A stretch of DNA of 64,000 nucleotides from Bog-756 sp963813525 (GTDB lineage: Bacteria > Actinomycetota > Acidimicrobiia > Acidimicrobiales > RAAP-2): assembly GCA_963813525.1 (NCBI GenBank), contig CAWEZI010000003.1, positions 186,001 to 250,000 of the forward strand. Direction: 5' to 3'. Positions 32,984-44,231 of the stretch are shown here, piece after piece. The position numbers and the translations under genes are program-made. The notes under the pieces were generated by a model that saw nothing but the letters and a program-made list of their open reading frames with translations, did no database searches and was not told where the DNA came from. Position 1 is the stretch's first letter. The number at the start of each line of letters is the position of its first letter.

Positions 32984-33706
32984 ATGGCCCTACTCATGGC
33001 CATACCCCCGAAGGACAGCCACAGCCACCCCCCCGACTACCCGGTGGTCCTGACCGTGGCCGGACGCCGCTGCCTGGTGGTCGGAGCCGGGCCGGTGGCG
33101 GCCAGGAAAGTCCGGGGCCTCCTGCGGGCGGGTGCACGGGTGACGGTGGTCGCCCCGCAGTGGAGCCAGAGCATGCAACGCCTGGTGCGGGAGTGGCATG
33201 AGGACGCGCCGATAGCCGGCACCGGCACCGGCACAGTGGCGCTCGACCGCCGCCCCTACCGCCGGGGTGAGGCCGGCGACTACGCCTTGGTGGTCACGGC
33301 CACGGGCACAGCGGCCGTGGACACCCAGGTGGTCAGCGACGCCACCGCCGCCGGGGTGTTGGTCAACAGCGCCGACGGCGACACACCCGGCACCGTCACC
33401 CTGCCCGCCGTCCACCGCCAGGGGGCGGTCACCATCGGGGTGTCGACCGGGGGCGCCAGCCCGGCCCTGGCCCGGTGGCTCCGAAACCGGATCGCCGACG
33501 ACCTCCCCGCCGAACTGGCCACGGTGGCCCTTCTCCTGGAGGAGTTCCGGGACAGGCGCCTGGCCGGGTCGCCGGCCGGGTCGGTCGACTGGGTGGCGCT
33601 CATCGAGGACGAGCTGATTCCCCTGGTAGCGGACGGGCGCGTCGAAGAGGCGCGGGCCCGTCTGGTGGGACCAGGGGGGCCTTTCGGACCGGCACCGTCA
33701 TCGTGA
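32984..33706 (+). CDS. Siroheme synthase N-domain (precorrin-2 dehydrogenase, sirohydrochlorin ferrochelatase)
   Basis: 240 residues. The Rossmann motif is CLVVGAGPVAARKVRGLL (residues 30-47), followed by DYALVVTATGT, VNSADGD and the phosphorylated-Ser-type loop GVSTGGASPALARWLR of the Met8p/CysG N-domain. It oxidises precorrin-2 with NAD and inserts iron to make siroheme for the divergent sulfite reductase. The methyltransferase half of CysG is absent and must be encoded elsewhere. ATG 32984 has GGGAGGGG upstream. Confidence 0.88.
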   Translation: MALLMAIPPKDSHSHPPDYPVVLTVAGRRCLVVGAGPVAARKVRGLLRAGARVTVVAPQWSQSMQRLVREWHEDAPIAGTGTGTVALDRRPYRRGEAGDYALVVTATGTAAVDTQVVSDATAAGVLVNSADGDTPGTVTLPAVHRQGAVTIGVSTGGASPALARWLRNRIADDLPAELATVALLLEEFRDRRLAGSPAGSVDWVALIEDELIPLVADGRVEEARARLVGPGGPFGPAPSS

Positions 33707-33776
33707 GGGCCATGGCCGACCGACGGCCAACCACCGGCCCGGGCGCCCGATAGGGGCTGCTCGGTAGGGTGAGAGG

Positions 33777-35054
33777 GTGATCCCCGAGAGTGTGTTGACC
33801 GTCGAGGACATCGACCTCTCCGACCTGGCCTTCTGGGAACGGCCGTGGACCGAGCGCGAAGGCGCTTTCGCCCTCCTCCGTCGCCAGCGCCCTCTGGCCT
33901 TCTTCGAAGAGCCGGACGCCACCGAGCTGTCGCCACTGGCCCCGCCCCCCGGACCCGGGTACCGGGCCGTCACCCGCTACGCCGACGTGGTCGAGATCAG
34001 CCGGCATCCGGAGATCTACTGCTCGGGACAGGGGGCGGTCAGCATCCCCGACCTCCCGCCCGAGATGGTCGAGTACTTCGCCGGCATGATCTCCACCGAC
34101 AACCCGCGCCACGCCCGTCTCCGCCGCATCGTCTCGGCCGCCTTCAACCCCCGCCGGATCGCCAGCATCGAGGACACCATCGAGGAAGTGGCCGACCGGA
34201 TCATCCAGCGGGCCGCACCCCTCGGCGAATGCGACTTCGTGACCGAGTTCGCGTCGCCGCTGCCCCTCGAGATCATCTGCGACATGATGGGCATCCCCGC
34301 CTCCGAGTACGCCACCGTCCTCCGGTGCTCCAACGTCATCCTGAGCAACGGCGACCCCGAGTACGTGCCCGAGGGTGCCGATCCCGTGCTCGCCTTCATC
34401 GAGGCCGGCCAGCAGCTGACCGACCTGATGAACGATCTCAGCTCCCATCGGATCGAGCATCCGGCCGATGACCTGACCACCGCCCTCATCACCACCAACA
34501 TCGACGGGGAGGCCCTGACCTCCGGTGAGCTGGCTTCCTTCTTCGTCCTCCTGTTGACGGCGGGAAACGAGACCACCCGGAACGCCATCTCCCACGGGTT
34601 GTTGGCCCTGACCGAGCACCCCGACCAACGCCGGCTGTGGCAGTCCGACCCGGCCGGGGTCGGCACCACCGGGGTCGACGAGATCGTGCGTTGGGCATCC
34701 CCGGTCATCTGGATGCGTCGCACCGTCACCGAGGACACCGTCCTGTCCGGCCAGACGCTCGGCCCGGGCGACAAGGTGCTGCTCTTCTACAACTCGGCCA
34801 ACCGCGACGAGGAGGCCTTCCCCGACCCCTACCGGTTCGACGTGCGCCGCAGCCCCAACCCCCATGTGGGCTTCGGGGCGGCCGGGCCCCACTTCTGCCT
34901 GGGTGCCCATCTGGCCCGTCGCGAGATCGACGTGATGATGCGCGAGCTGCTGGCCCGCCTGCCCGACATCGAGTCCGTCGGGGAACCGGACCGACTGCGC
35001 TCGAGCTTCATCAACGGCATCAAGCACCTCCCCTGCCGGTACCGGCCGGCCTGA
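33777..35054 (+). CDS. Cytochrome P450, CYP124/125-like
   Basis: 425 residues. I-helix motif AGNETTRN, K-helix EIVRW, and the heme loop FGAAGPHFCLGAHLARRE with C374; the extra residue in the heme loop is typical of CYP124/125/142 relatives that oxidise the terminal methyl of sterol and branched lipid side chains. The N-terminus starts at a GTG at 33777. It lies 70 bp downstream of the siroheme gene. Sterol or branched-chain hydroxylation is inferred from the motif and fits the beta-oxidation cluster at 2-9 kb, which is 25 kb away. Confidence 0.88.
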   Translation: MIPESVLTVEDIDLSDLAFWERPWTEREGAFALLRRQRPLAFFEEPDATELSPLAPPPGPGYRAVTRYADVVEISRHPEIYCSGQGAVSIPDLPPEMVEYFAGMISTDNPRHARLRRIVSAAFNPRRIASIEDTIEEVADRIIQRAAPLGECDFVTEFASPLPLEIICDMMGIPASEYATVLRCSNVILSNGDPEYVPEGADPVLAFIEAGQQLTDLMNDLSSHRIEHPADDLTTALITTNIDGEALTSGELASFFVLLLTAGNETTRNAISHGLLALTEHPDQRRLWQSDPAGVGTTGVDEIVRWASPVIWMRRTVTEDTVLSGQTLGPGDKVLLFYNSANRDEEAFPDPYRFDVRRSPNPHVGFGAAGPHFCLGAHLARREIDVMMRELLARLPDIESVGEPDRLRSSFINGIKHLPCRYRPA

Positions 35055-35082
35055 GCCGTCCGGCGGGCGACCGGGCCGCTGT

Positions 35083-35592
35083 TCAGGGCTTGGCCACCAT
35101 GACCACGACGGCCACCAGCCCCACCACCAACAGGAGTACGGCCAACAGCACCACCCGGATACACAGGGATCGCAGTGCGGCGTCGGCGGTGGGAGGGGTG
35201 GGCGCCGACGGGTCGGAAACCACCGCCTGCAGCCGGCGCTCGGCCGGCCACAGGGCCATCTCGCCCACCAGGGCGGCGAAGGCCCACAACACCAGACCGA
35301 GGCCGATCCAACCGTCCGAGTAGGCCCAACGACCGTGGCTGAGGGCGATGAGCACCACTCCCAACACCGGCACCAAGAAGAGGACGCGGCCGGCCCAGTT
35401 CACACCCGGCCGGTAGTAACGACGGACGGCTTCGCTGCCGGGCCCCGCCGCCAGAAGGGCCACGGCGTAGCCGCCGGACACCACTACCGCCCCGAACCCG
35501 ATGAGGGCGGACAGGACGTGGGCCAGAAGGACGACGTCGTAGGCCGGGCTCCGCGCCAAGGAGGAGGCCACCAGAGGGCCGGGGGAAGTCAT
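35083..35592 (-). CDS. DUF2269-like membrane protein
   Basis: 169 residues with four hydrophobic helices: YDVVLLAHVLSALIGFGAVVVS, VLFLVPVLGVVLIAL, GLVLWAFAALVGEMALW, and VVLLAVLLLVVGLVAVVVMV. The HVLSALIGFG helix with the conserved His resembles the DUF2269 family of predicted integral membrane proteins. Function is unknown. ATG at 35592. It is convergent with the P450 gene (28 bp between ends) and divergent from galT. Confidence 0.75.
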   Translation of the reverse strand: MTSPGPLVASSLARSPAYDVVLLAHVLSALIGFGAVVVSGGYAVALLAAGPGSEAVRRYYRPGVNWAGRVLFLVPVLGVVLIALSHGRWAYSDGWIGLGLVLWAFAALVGEMALWPAERRLQAVVSDPSAPTPPTADAALRSLCIRVVLLAVLLLVVGLVAVVVMVAKP

Positions 35593-35636
35593 GGCGGCGA
35601 TTCTGTCACCCGTCGCTCCCCGCCCCGCATCGACCT

Positions 35637-35678
35637 GTGACACGTGTCCGCCGCCGCCGGTTGCTACGTTAGTGTCAC
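35637..35678. promoter_or_regulatory. Inverted repeats upstream of galT
   Basis: GTGACAC (35637-35643) and GTGTCAC (35672-35678) form a 7-bp inverted repeat with 28 bp between; GACACGTGTC (35639-35648) is a perfect 10-bp palindrome in the same place. It lies between the divergent membrane protein and galT, so it could be a regulator site. Function is inferred only. Confidence 0.3.
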
Positions 35679-35839
35679 GGCTGTCGCCACTTTGCCGGGC
35701 CCCGGACTCCTCAGGGCCCAGCGGTGTGGACGGGCCAGCGAACTCCGGTCCTCTGAGGGCCGGGCCGGCATGGAATCGAGGTGGCCACCGCGGTGCGCAC
35801 AGCAGACCGACGATCACACAGGGGTACCGCACACAACTG

Positions 35840-36832
35840 ATGAACCAGCTCCGACTCGATCCCCTCACCGGGCGTTGGGTGGTGGTCAGCACTGACCGGG
35901 CCGCCCGACCCCAGCCCTTCGCCCCACGGGCGACGGCCATCCAGGCGGACACCTCCCAGCCCTGTCCCTTCTGCCCGGGCAACGAGGAGAGCGCGACCCC
36001 GGCACTCGAGACCCTGGGAGCGGACGGGAAATGGCTGGTTCGGGTGGTGCCCAACCGCTACCCCGCCTTCGAGGGCAACGCCCCCTTCGTGGTCACCAAC
36101 CGCGGGCCGGTGTTCACCCAGGCCACCGCGGGCGGCATCCACGAGGTGATCGTGCTCTCCCCCAACCACCAGAACGGCTGGCCGATGCTCAGCGACGAGC
36201 AGGCCACCGCCGTGATGATCGCCATGCGCGACCGCATCGAAGAGCACTCCCAGATACCGGGACTGCGCTTCAGCCAGGCCATCGTCAACGCCGGGCGCGA
36301 GGCCGGTGCCTCGCTCGAGCACCCCCACGGCCAGTTGCTGGGAATGTCGTTCGTCCCCCGCGAGCTGGTGGAGGAACAGGCCGGCTTCGCCCGGTTTGCC
36401 GGCCGCTGCCTCCTGTGCACCACGGTGGACGCCGAGGAGAACGTCGGGTACCGGGTGGTCTACTCGGACGAACGGGTGCTGGTCATCTGCCCGTTCTGGA
36501 GCGGGGCGCCCTACGAGATGCTGGTCATCCCCCGGGCCCACGGCCCCCACCTGCACCACAGCCCGCCGAGCGAGCTGGTGGCCGTGGGCAAGGCGCTCAA
36601 GGTGGCCCTGGGCAGCCTGCGGGACGTGGTCGGGGACATCGCCTACAACCTGGTCTTCCATTCGGCCCCCTATCGGGCGCCGGAGCCCTATCACTGGCAC
36701 GTGCACGTGGTGCCCAAGCTCACCACCGTGGCCGGCTTCGAACGGGGCACCGGCGTGCTCATCAACATCGTGAACCCGGAGGAGGCGGCCGCGGAGCTGG
36801 CCGTCCGGGTACCGGTGGCCCGCGCCGGCTGA
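35840..36832 (+). CDS. galT: Galactose-1-phosphate uridylyltransferase
   Basis: 330 residues. The zinc site starts CPFCPGNE, and the active-site triad is in EHPHGQLLG with the covalent His, followed by CLLC and the C-terminal HWHVHVVPKL. It exchanges UMP between UDP-glucose and galactose-1-phosphate (Leloir pathway); related actinomycete enzymes can also use other sugar-1-phosphates. ATG 35840 chosen: the domain begins MNQLRLDPLTGRWVVV. Next to treS, so both may serve sugar or storage-carbohydrate metabolism. Confidence 0.92.
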   Translation: MNQLRLDPLTGRWVVVSTDRAARPQPFAPRATAIQADTSQPCPFCPGNEESATPALETLGADGKWLVRVVPNRYPAFEGNAPFVVTNRGPVFTQATAGGIHEVIVLSPNHQNGWPMLSDEQATAVMIAMRDRIEEHSQIPGLRFSQAIVNAGREAGASLEHPHGQLLGMSFVPRELVEEQAGFARFAGRCLLCTTVDAEENVGYRVVYSDERVLVICPFWSGAPYEMLVIPRAHGPHLHHSPPSELVAVGKALKVALGSLRDVVGDIAYNLVFHSAPYRAPEPYHWHVHVVPKLTTVAGFERGTGVLINIVNPEEAAAELAVRVPVARAG

Positions 36833-36875
36833 CCGCCGTCAGCTGTCGGTCCAGAGGGCCCGGCCATCGTGCCGC

Positions 36876-38630
36876 TCAGGCCAGCTCGAAGCAGACCGAG
36901 CCGTAGCCGTTGAGCGTGACCGGGTAGGGGGCGGTGCCGATGAGGGGGAAGGCCACCCGGCCCAGGAGCTCGATGGGCTGGCGGCCGACCCAGCGCTCCA
37001 CGTGGAGCTCGGCCGGTTGGGCCAGGCGGCTCAAGTTGTGGACGCAGAGGACCGGGTTGACCGGTCCCTTGTCGGGACGGTCGGGGGCGTAGCGGACGAA
37101 GGCCAGCACCGAGGGGTTGGCCGAGGACACCACCTCGAGCTCGCCCGTGCCCAGCACCGGAAACTCGCGGCGGACGGCGAGGATCCTCCGCATCCAGTGC
37201 AGGAAGGAGCTCGGGTTGCGCTGTTGGGCCTCGACATTGACCGCCGCGAACCCGTAGACCGGATCCATGAGCGGTGGCAGGTAGAGCTGGGCGAAGTCGG
37301 CCCGGCTGAACCCGCCGTTGCGGTCGGGGGTCCACTGCATGGGGGTGCGCACCGAGTCGCGGTCACCCAGGTAGAGGTTGTCCCCCATCTGTATCTCGTC
37401 CCCGTAGTAGAGCACCGGGCTTCCGGGCAGGGTGAACAACAGGTAGTAGAGGAGTTCGGACAGCCGACGGTCGCGGTCGAGGAGAGGGGCCAGCCGGCGA
37501 CCGATGCCCATGTGCCTCTTCATCCGAGGATCCTTGGCGTATTCGGCGAACAGGTAGTCCCGCTCCTCCTCGGTGACCTTCTCCAGGGTCAGCTCGTCGT
37601 GGTTGCGCAGGAAGATGGCCCACTGGGCGCTGCCCGGGGCCTCGGGGGTCTGGGCCAGAATTTCGGTGATCGGGTAACTCTGCTCCCGCCGGACGGCGGT
37701 GAACAGCCTCGGCATCAGGGGGAAGTTGAAGCACAGGTGGCACTCGTCGTCGTCACCGAAGTAGTCGGCCACGTCGGCCGGCCATCCGTTGGCCTCGGCC
37801 AACAGGATGCGCCCGGGGTATTTGACATCCAGCTCGGCGCGCACCCGGCGGATGAAAGCGTGGGTCTCCTCCAGGTTCTCGCCGGTGGTGCCGTCCCGCT
37901 GGTAGAGGTAGGGGACGGCGTCGAGTCGGAACCCGTCGAGGCCGAGGTCGAGCCAGAAGCGGACCACGTCGAGGACGGCTTCGCCCACTTCGGGGTTGTC
38001 GTAGTTGAGGTCGGGCTGGTGCGAATAGAAGCGATGCCAGTAGTACTGGTTGCGCTGGGGGTCATAGGCCCAGTTCGACCTCTCGACGTCGACGAAGACG
38101 ACCCGGGCCTCGGGCCACTTCTGATCGTCGTCGTTCCACACGTACCAGTCCGCCTTGGGGTTGTCGCGGCTCTGGCGCGACTCGACGAACCAGGGGTGCT
38201 CATCGCTGGTGTGGTTGATGACCAGGTCGGCGATGACCCGGATGCCCCGGGCGTGGGCCTCCTCCAGCAGACGCCGGAGGTCGTCCACCGTCCCACTCTC
38301 GGGGTGGACCGAGTAGTAGTCGCTGATGTCGTAGCCCCCGTCACGGAGGGGGGACGGATAGAAGGGGAGCAGCCACAGGCAGTCGACCCCCAGCCACTGG
38401 AGGTAATCCAATTTGGCGATGAGCCCGGGGATGTCGCCGGCACCGTCGTTGTTGCCGTCGAAGAACCCCCGGATGAGGACCTCGTAGAAGATGGCCCTCT
38501 GGAACCAGAGCGGATCCTCTCCCGACGGCGGCAGTGGCTCGCGGCGCGGGACTGGGCCGTCGGCGAACGATCCCAGCGGTGCCGGGGGACGGCCGACGTC
38601 TCCGGCAAAGGACGGGGGTTCGACGCTCAC
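36876..38630 (-). CDS. treS: Maltose alpha-D-glucosyltransferase/trehalose synthase TreS
   Basis: 584 residues, GH13. The nucleophile Asp is in DGFRLDAVPYL, the acid-base Glu in ILLAEANGW, the third Asp in FLRNHDELTL, and the TreS-specific loop is SDRDSV-like MGDNLYLGDRDSVRTPMQW. It interconverts maltose and trehalose by intramolecular rearrangement, so it links trehalose to the glycogen/maltose-1-phosphate route. The fused maltokinase domain seen in some relatives is absent. It is convergent with galT (43 bp between ends). Confidence 0.95.
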   Translation of the reverse strand: MSVEPPSFAGDVGRPPAPLGSFADGPVPRREPLPPSGEDPLWFQRAIFYEVLIRGFFDGNNDGAGDIPGLIAKLDYLQWLGVDCLWLLPFYPSPLRDGGYDISDYYSVHPESGTVDDLRRLLEEAHARGIRVIADLVINHTSDEHPWFVESRQSRDNPKADWYVWNDDDQKWPEARVVFVDVERSNWAYDPQRNQYYWHRFYSHQPDLNYDNPEVGEAVLDVVRFWLDLGLDGFRLDAVPYLYQRDGTTGENLEETHAFIRRVRAELDVKYPGRILLAEANGWPADVADYFGDDDECHLCFNFPLMPRLFTAVRREQSYPITEILAQTPEAPGSAQWAIFLRNHDELTLEKVTEEERDYLFAEYAKDPRMKRHMGIGRRLAPLLDRDRRLSELLYYLLFTLPGSPVLYYGDEIQMGDNLYLGDRDSVRTPMQWTPDRNGGFSRADFAQLYLPPLMDPVYGFAAVNVEAQQRNPSSFLHWMRRILAVRREFPVLGTGELEVVSSANPSVLAFVRYAPDRPDKGPVNPVLCVHNLSRLAQPAELHVERWVGRQPIELLGRVAFPLIGTAPYPVTLNGYGSVCFELA

Positions 38631-38670
38631 GCCCGAACGCTACCCGAGGTCCTGCGCCGACAAGCCGACC

Positions 38671-39669
38671 TCAACCGTCGATCGAACCGTCACGGGGACC
38701 GGAAAGAATGAAAGACAACAGACGCTCGGCGCCCGTGTAAGGGTCGAGGTCACCGGACGCCACCGCACCGCTGATCCGCTGGCCGGCCTCGGTGGCCAGC
38801 ACTTCCCCTATCTGCTCGTCCAGGTGGATTCCGACGATCTGGTGCAGCTCCCGCAAGAGGCGACCGCGTCGGAGCTCGGCCAGCAGTCCCTCATCGATGA
38901 GGTGGCGCCGATGGCGGCCCACCTCCTCCCACAACTCGTCCATACCGCGGCCGGTGGTGGCCACCGTCTCCACGATCGGCGGTCGCCACGTGCCCAGCTC
39001 GGTCAGGTCGAGCATGAGCTCGAGATCGCGGCGGGTCTCCCGGGTGCCGGTGCGGTCCGCCTTGTTGATGACGAACAGGTCGCCGATCTCCAACAGCCCG
39101 GCCTTGTTGGCCTGTACGGCGTCGCCCCAGCCCGGGTTGACCACCACCACGGTGGTGTCGGCCGCCGCCGCCACCGCCACCTCCTGTTGGCCGACACCCA
39201 CCGTCTCGACCAGCACGATGGGTACACCCACCGCCGACAGGAGGCGCACCGCGTCGGGGACGGCCACCGACAGGCCCCCGAGGTGGCCCCGGGTGGCCAT
39301 CGACCGGATGAACACACCGTCGTCGAGGGCGTGCCCCTGCATGCGCACCCGGTCGCCGAGGATGGCGCCCCCGGTAAAAGGGGACGACGGATCGATGGCC
39401 AGGACGGCCACCGCGCCGGGCCGGTCGAGGCCGCGCTGGCGGGCGGCACCGATCAACCGGTCGGTGAGGGTCGACTTGCCGGCGCCGGGAGCCCCGGTGA
39501 TCCCGATGGTGTAGGCCTCCCCGGGGACGGCATGGACCAGACCGGCGACCTCACGAGCGGCCTTTCCCCCCCGCTCGACGAGGGACAGCAACCGGGCCAG
39601 GGCGGTCGGGTTGCCGGCCCGGGCCGCCTCGAACAGGGTGGCCGGGTCGGTGGCGCGGACAGCGGACAT
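38671..39669 (-). CDS. meaB: Methylmalonyl-CoA mutase-associated GTPase MeaB
   Basis: 332 residues. P-loop GAPGAGKST, Mg/G3 region VETVGVGQQE, and base motif NKAD. MeaB/ArgK proteins guard the loading and reactivation of adenosylcobalamin in methylmalonyl-CoA mutase. No mutase genes are in this window, so the partner is elsewhere. ATG 39669 begins the family N-terminus after an upstream antisense-only extension. It lies 34 bp downstream of murA. Confidence 0.92.
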   Translation of the reverse strand: MSAVRATDPATLFEAARAGNPTALARLLSLVERGGKAAREVAGLVHAVPGEAYTIGITGAPGAGKSTLTDRLIGAARQRGLDRPGAVAVLAIDPSSPFTGGAILGDRVRMQGHALDDGVFIRSMATRGHLGGLSVAVPDAVRLLSAVGVPIVLVETVGVGQQEVAVAAAADTTVVVVNPGWGDAVQANKAGLLEIGDLFVINKADRTGTRETRRDLELMLDLTELGTWRPPIVETVATTGRGMDELWEEVGRHRRHLIDEGLLAELRRGRLLRELHQIVGIHLDEQIGEVLATEAGQRISGAVASGDLDPYTGAERLLSFILSGPRDGSIDG

Positions 39670-39703
39670 GGGCGGACGAGCGTAGACGGGAAGGCCCCGG
39701 CGG

Positions 39704-40985
39704 TCAGGCCCGGGTGACGTGGGCGCCGAGGTCGGCCAACTTCCCGCCCAGGTCCTCATAACCGCGGTCGACATGGTGGGCCTCGGTGATGACCGTCTCG
39801 CCGTCGGCCACCAGGCCGGCCAGCACCAGGGCGGCGCCGGCCCGCACGTCGAAGGCGCGCACCGGCGCACCCGACAGCCGGTCCACGCCCCGGACCACGG
39901 CGTGGTGACCCTCGGTGCGGATGTCGGCTCCCATCCGGCGCAGCTCCTCCACGTACCGGAAACGGCCGAAGAAGAGGTTCTCGGTCACGATGCCCACACC
40001 CTCGGCCACGGTGAGCAGGGTGACCAAGAGGGGTTTGTAGTCGGTGGCGAATCCCGGGTACGGGAGGGTGGCCACGTCGACCGCACGGAGCCGCACGCCG
40101 TCCTCCCGGGCGGCCCGCAGGCCGTCGGGCTCCTGGGTGATGGCGATGCCGGTGGCCGACAGCTTGCGGATGAGCATGTCCATATGGTCGGGCCGCCCGT
40201 CCTCCACCACCACATCGCCGCCGGCCAGCCCGGCGGCCACCAGGAAGGTGGCCACCACCAGACGGTCGGGGATGACGGCGTGGGTGGCCGGGTGGAGCGA
40301 GGCCACTCCCTCGACTTCGATCCGCGAGGTGCCCGCTCCCGAGATCCTGGCCCCCATGGCGTTGAGGTAGCCGGCCAGGTCGGAGACCTCCGGCTCCCGC
40401 GCCGCGTTCTCGATGACGGTCGTCCCCTTGGCCAGTACCGAGGCCATGAGCACGTTGTCGGTGCCGGTGTGGCTCGGGTACTCGAGGACCACCCGGTTGC
40501 CGACCAGGCGGGGGGCGCCGGCCACCGATGACTCGACGCTGGCCTCCACATAGCCGTGGGCCGATGCGAACCGTGCTCCCATCGACTCCAAGGCCCGCAG
40601 GTGCATGTCGATGGGACGGGGACCGAAGTCGTCGCCGCCGGGCATGGACACCTTGGCCCGTCCGCAGCGCCCGAGGAGCGGACCGAGGACCACCACCGAG
40701 GCCCGCATCTTCTCCACCAGTCGGTGAGGGGCCTCGGGGTCGATGTCGGCCGGTACGTCGATGACCAGCTCGTCGCGGGTCCGACCCCTGTACACGTCTA
40801 CCCCCATGGCGCCGAGCAGCTCGCCCATGATGTCCACGTCGGTGATCCGGGGAACATTGGTCAGCACGTGGCGGCCTTCGGCCAACAGGCAGGCCGCCAT
40901 CAGCTTGAGGACCGAAATTCTTGGCCCCTCCGGCCCGGACCGTGCCTGACAGGGGGCCGTTGGGGGTGACGGTGAACTGGTCCAC
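39704..40985 (-). pseudogene. murA: UDP-N-acetylglucosamine 1-carboxyvinyltransferase MurA with a one-base frameshift
   Basis: The gene starts at GTG 40985 with DQFTVTPNGPLSGTVRAGGAKN, the normal N-terminus with the UDP-GlcNAc Lys/Asn. After AKN the frame is broken; the rest (SVLKLMAACLLAEGRHVL to the C-terminal AHVTRA) reads on in another frame to 39704. Removing one A from the run of three at 40915-40917 (T on the sense strand) restores a full-length, about 426-residue protein. The catalytic Cys position, usually before residue 120, is occupied by GRCGRAKVSMPGGDDFG. MurA makes the first committed peptidoglycan precursor, so a real knockout is unlikely. Confidence 0.9.
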
Positions 40986-41145
40986 GCCCCCAAGTATGGC
41001 GTGCGGGCCCCCCGGTTCCCGTTGATACTCCCGGCTCGGGGGGAGGCCGCACCAGGCGCTGACCCGACCGGAGGGCCGGCCCCGGCCCGTGGAAGGTTGG
41101 CCCGCCTCGGATTCAGGCCCTCGTCAGCCACTATCGTCGTAGGCC

Positions 41146-42141
41146 GTGACCCCCCAACCGCAGGCACCTGACCGCAACCTGGCCATGGAACTGGTCCGGG
41201 TCACCGAAGCGGCCGCCCTGGCCGCCTCCCGGTGGATGGGTCGGGGCGACAAGGAAGGGGCCGACGGGGCGGCCGTCACCGCCATGCGCATCGTGTTGTC
41301 CTCCATCGCCATGGACGGCGTGGTGGTCATCGGTGAGGGTGAGAAGGACCACGCCCCCATGCTCTACAACGGGGAGCGCATCGGGGACGGGACGCCGCCC
41401 AAAGCCGATATCGCCGTCGACCCCATCGACGGCACCACGCCCACCGCTCTCGGGCGGGGTGGTGCCCTGGCTGTCATCGCCGTCTCCGAAGAGGGGACCA
41501 TGTTCGACCCCGGGCCCTGCGTCTACATGGAGAAGCTGGCCGTCGGGCCGCGCTCGGTCGGCGCCATCGACATCACCATGCCCATCGACGACAATCTCAA
41601 GGCGGTGGCCAAGGCCAAGGGGACCAGCGTCGGCGACCTCACCGTGGTCATCCTGGACCGTCCCCGGCACGGTGAGATCATCGCCTCGGTGCGGGAGAGC
41701 GGCGCCCGGATCCGGCTGATCACCGACGGAGATGTGGCCGGGGCCATCGCCACCGCCTGGCCCGATACCGGGGTGGATCTGCTCATCGGAATAGGCGGCA
41801 CCCCCGAAGGGGTCATCGCCGCCGCTGCCCTCAAGTCGATGGGCGGTGAGATCCAGGGCCGGCTGTGGCCCCGCGACGAGGCCGAGCGTCAGGCGGCCGT
41901 CGACGCCGGCTACCAGCTGGAGAAGGTCCTGACCACCGACGACCTGGTCCGGGGGGACAACTGCTTCTTCGCCGCCACCGGCATCACCGACGGCGAGTTG
42001 CTCCACGGCGTGCGCTACGACGAGTGGGGCGCCACCACCCAGTCGTTGGTCATGCGGTCCAAGTCGGGGACGGTACGGCTCATTTCGGCCAAGCACCCCC
42101 TGCACAAGCTGGCCGAGTACAGCGCCGTGGCCTTCGGCTAA
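41146..42141 (+). CDS. glpX: Fructose-1,6-bisphosphatase class II
   Basis: 331 residues. Lithium-sensitive phosphatase motifs: metal Glu in GEGEKD, DPIDGTTPTALG, and the later loop GDVAGAIATAWPDTG; substrate loop GIGGTPEGVIAAAALK. It removes the 1-phosphate of fructose-1,6-bisphosphate in gluconeogenesis. GTG 41146 gives the family N-terminus. Divergent from murA (160 bp) and convergent with atpC (40 bp). Confidence 0.95.
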   Translation: MTPQPQAPDRNLAMELVRVTEAAALAASRWMGRGDKEGADGAAVTAMRIVLSSIAMDGVVVIGEGEKDHAPMLYNGERIGDGTPPKADIAVDPIDGTTPTALGRGGALAVIAVSEEGTMFDPGPCVYMEKLAVGPRSVGAIDITMPIDDNLKAVAKAKGTSVGDLTVVILDRPRHGEIIASVRESGARIRLITDGDVAGAIATAWPDTGVDLLIGIGGTPEGVIAAAALKSMGGEIQGRLWPRDEAERQAAVDAGYQLEKVLTTDDLVRGDNCFFAATGITDGELLHGVRYDEWGATTQSLVMRSKSGTVRLISAKHPLHKLAEYSAVAFG

Positions 42142-42181
42142 TCGGCCGGAGGCCCGTACCGCCCCTACCCGCGGGCGCCGG

Positions 42182-42691
42182 TCAGGTGGCGGGTGCGCCG
42201 GCGGCGGCGTCGACCGCCTCGAGCCGGACCTGGGCCCGCAACAGGGTGGCTTCGGCCTCCACCCGCTCGGCGTCGGGGGTGTCCTCGCCCTCCGAGCCGG
42301 CCCCCGACGGATAACCGCTCGGGCCCCCGAGCTCGGACAGACGGGCCTCGGCCCTCTCGCGGGCCGCCTCGGCCCGGGCCACGTCGATCTCCTCGGCCAG
42401 CTCGGCCACACCGAACAGCAGCGTGACCCGGGTGCCGCTCGACCCGTCGTCGGTGTCGAGGCCCTGCTCCACCTGGACGAACCCGCCGTGGGAGGCCACC
42501 CGGACCTCGTCCTCGTCCGGTCGGACCACGCCCACCACGCCGGGCCTGATGGTGCCCACCAGCGGGGTGTGCCCGGCCAGGAAGCTCAGGTCCCCCTCAC
42601 CGGTGCGTAGGGTCACCTCGGTGGCCGCCCCCGACAGCAGGACGCGCTCGGGGGTGACCAGCTCGACGGCGAAGACACTCTCGTCAGCCAT
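42182..42691 (-). CDS. atpC: ATP synthase epsilon subunit
   Basis: 169 residues. The beta-barrel domain is residues 1-90 (VELVTPERVLLSGAATEVTLRTGEG); the C-terminal helical part is extended by an acidic Gly-rich insert (PSGAGSEGEDTPDAER) not present in short versions. It is the last gene of the operon, 18 bp after atpD. Epsilon controls rotation and coupling. Confidence 0.92.
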   Translation of the reverse strand: MADESVFAVELVTPERVLLSGAATEVTLRTGEGDLSFLAGHTPLVGTIRPGVVGVVRPDEDEVRVASHGGFVQVEQGLDTDDGSSGTRVTLLFGVAELAEEIDVARAEAARERAEARLSELGGPSGYPSGAGSEGEDTPDAERVEAEATLLRAQVRLEAVDAAAGAPAT

Positions 42692-42709
42692 GGGAACCGG
42701 TGGCTCCTC

Positions 42710-44158
<1,449 letters not shown>

Positions 44159-44231
44159 GGACGGCGGACTCCCTTGAAATGGTCTGCGGGCGAGAAGTGG
44201 TCGGTGCGGGGGTGGGTGGGCGGCACGGCGG

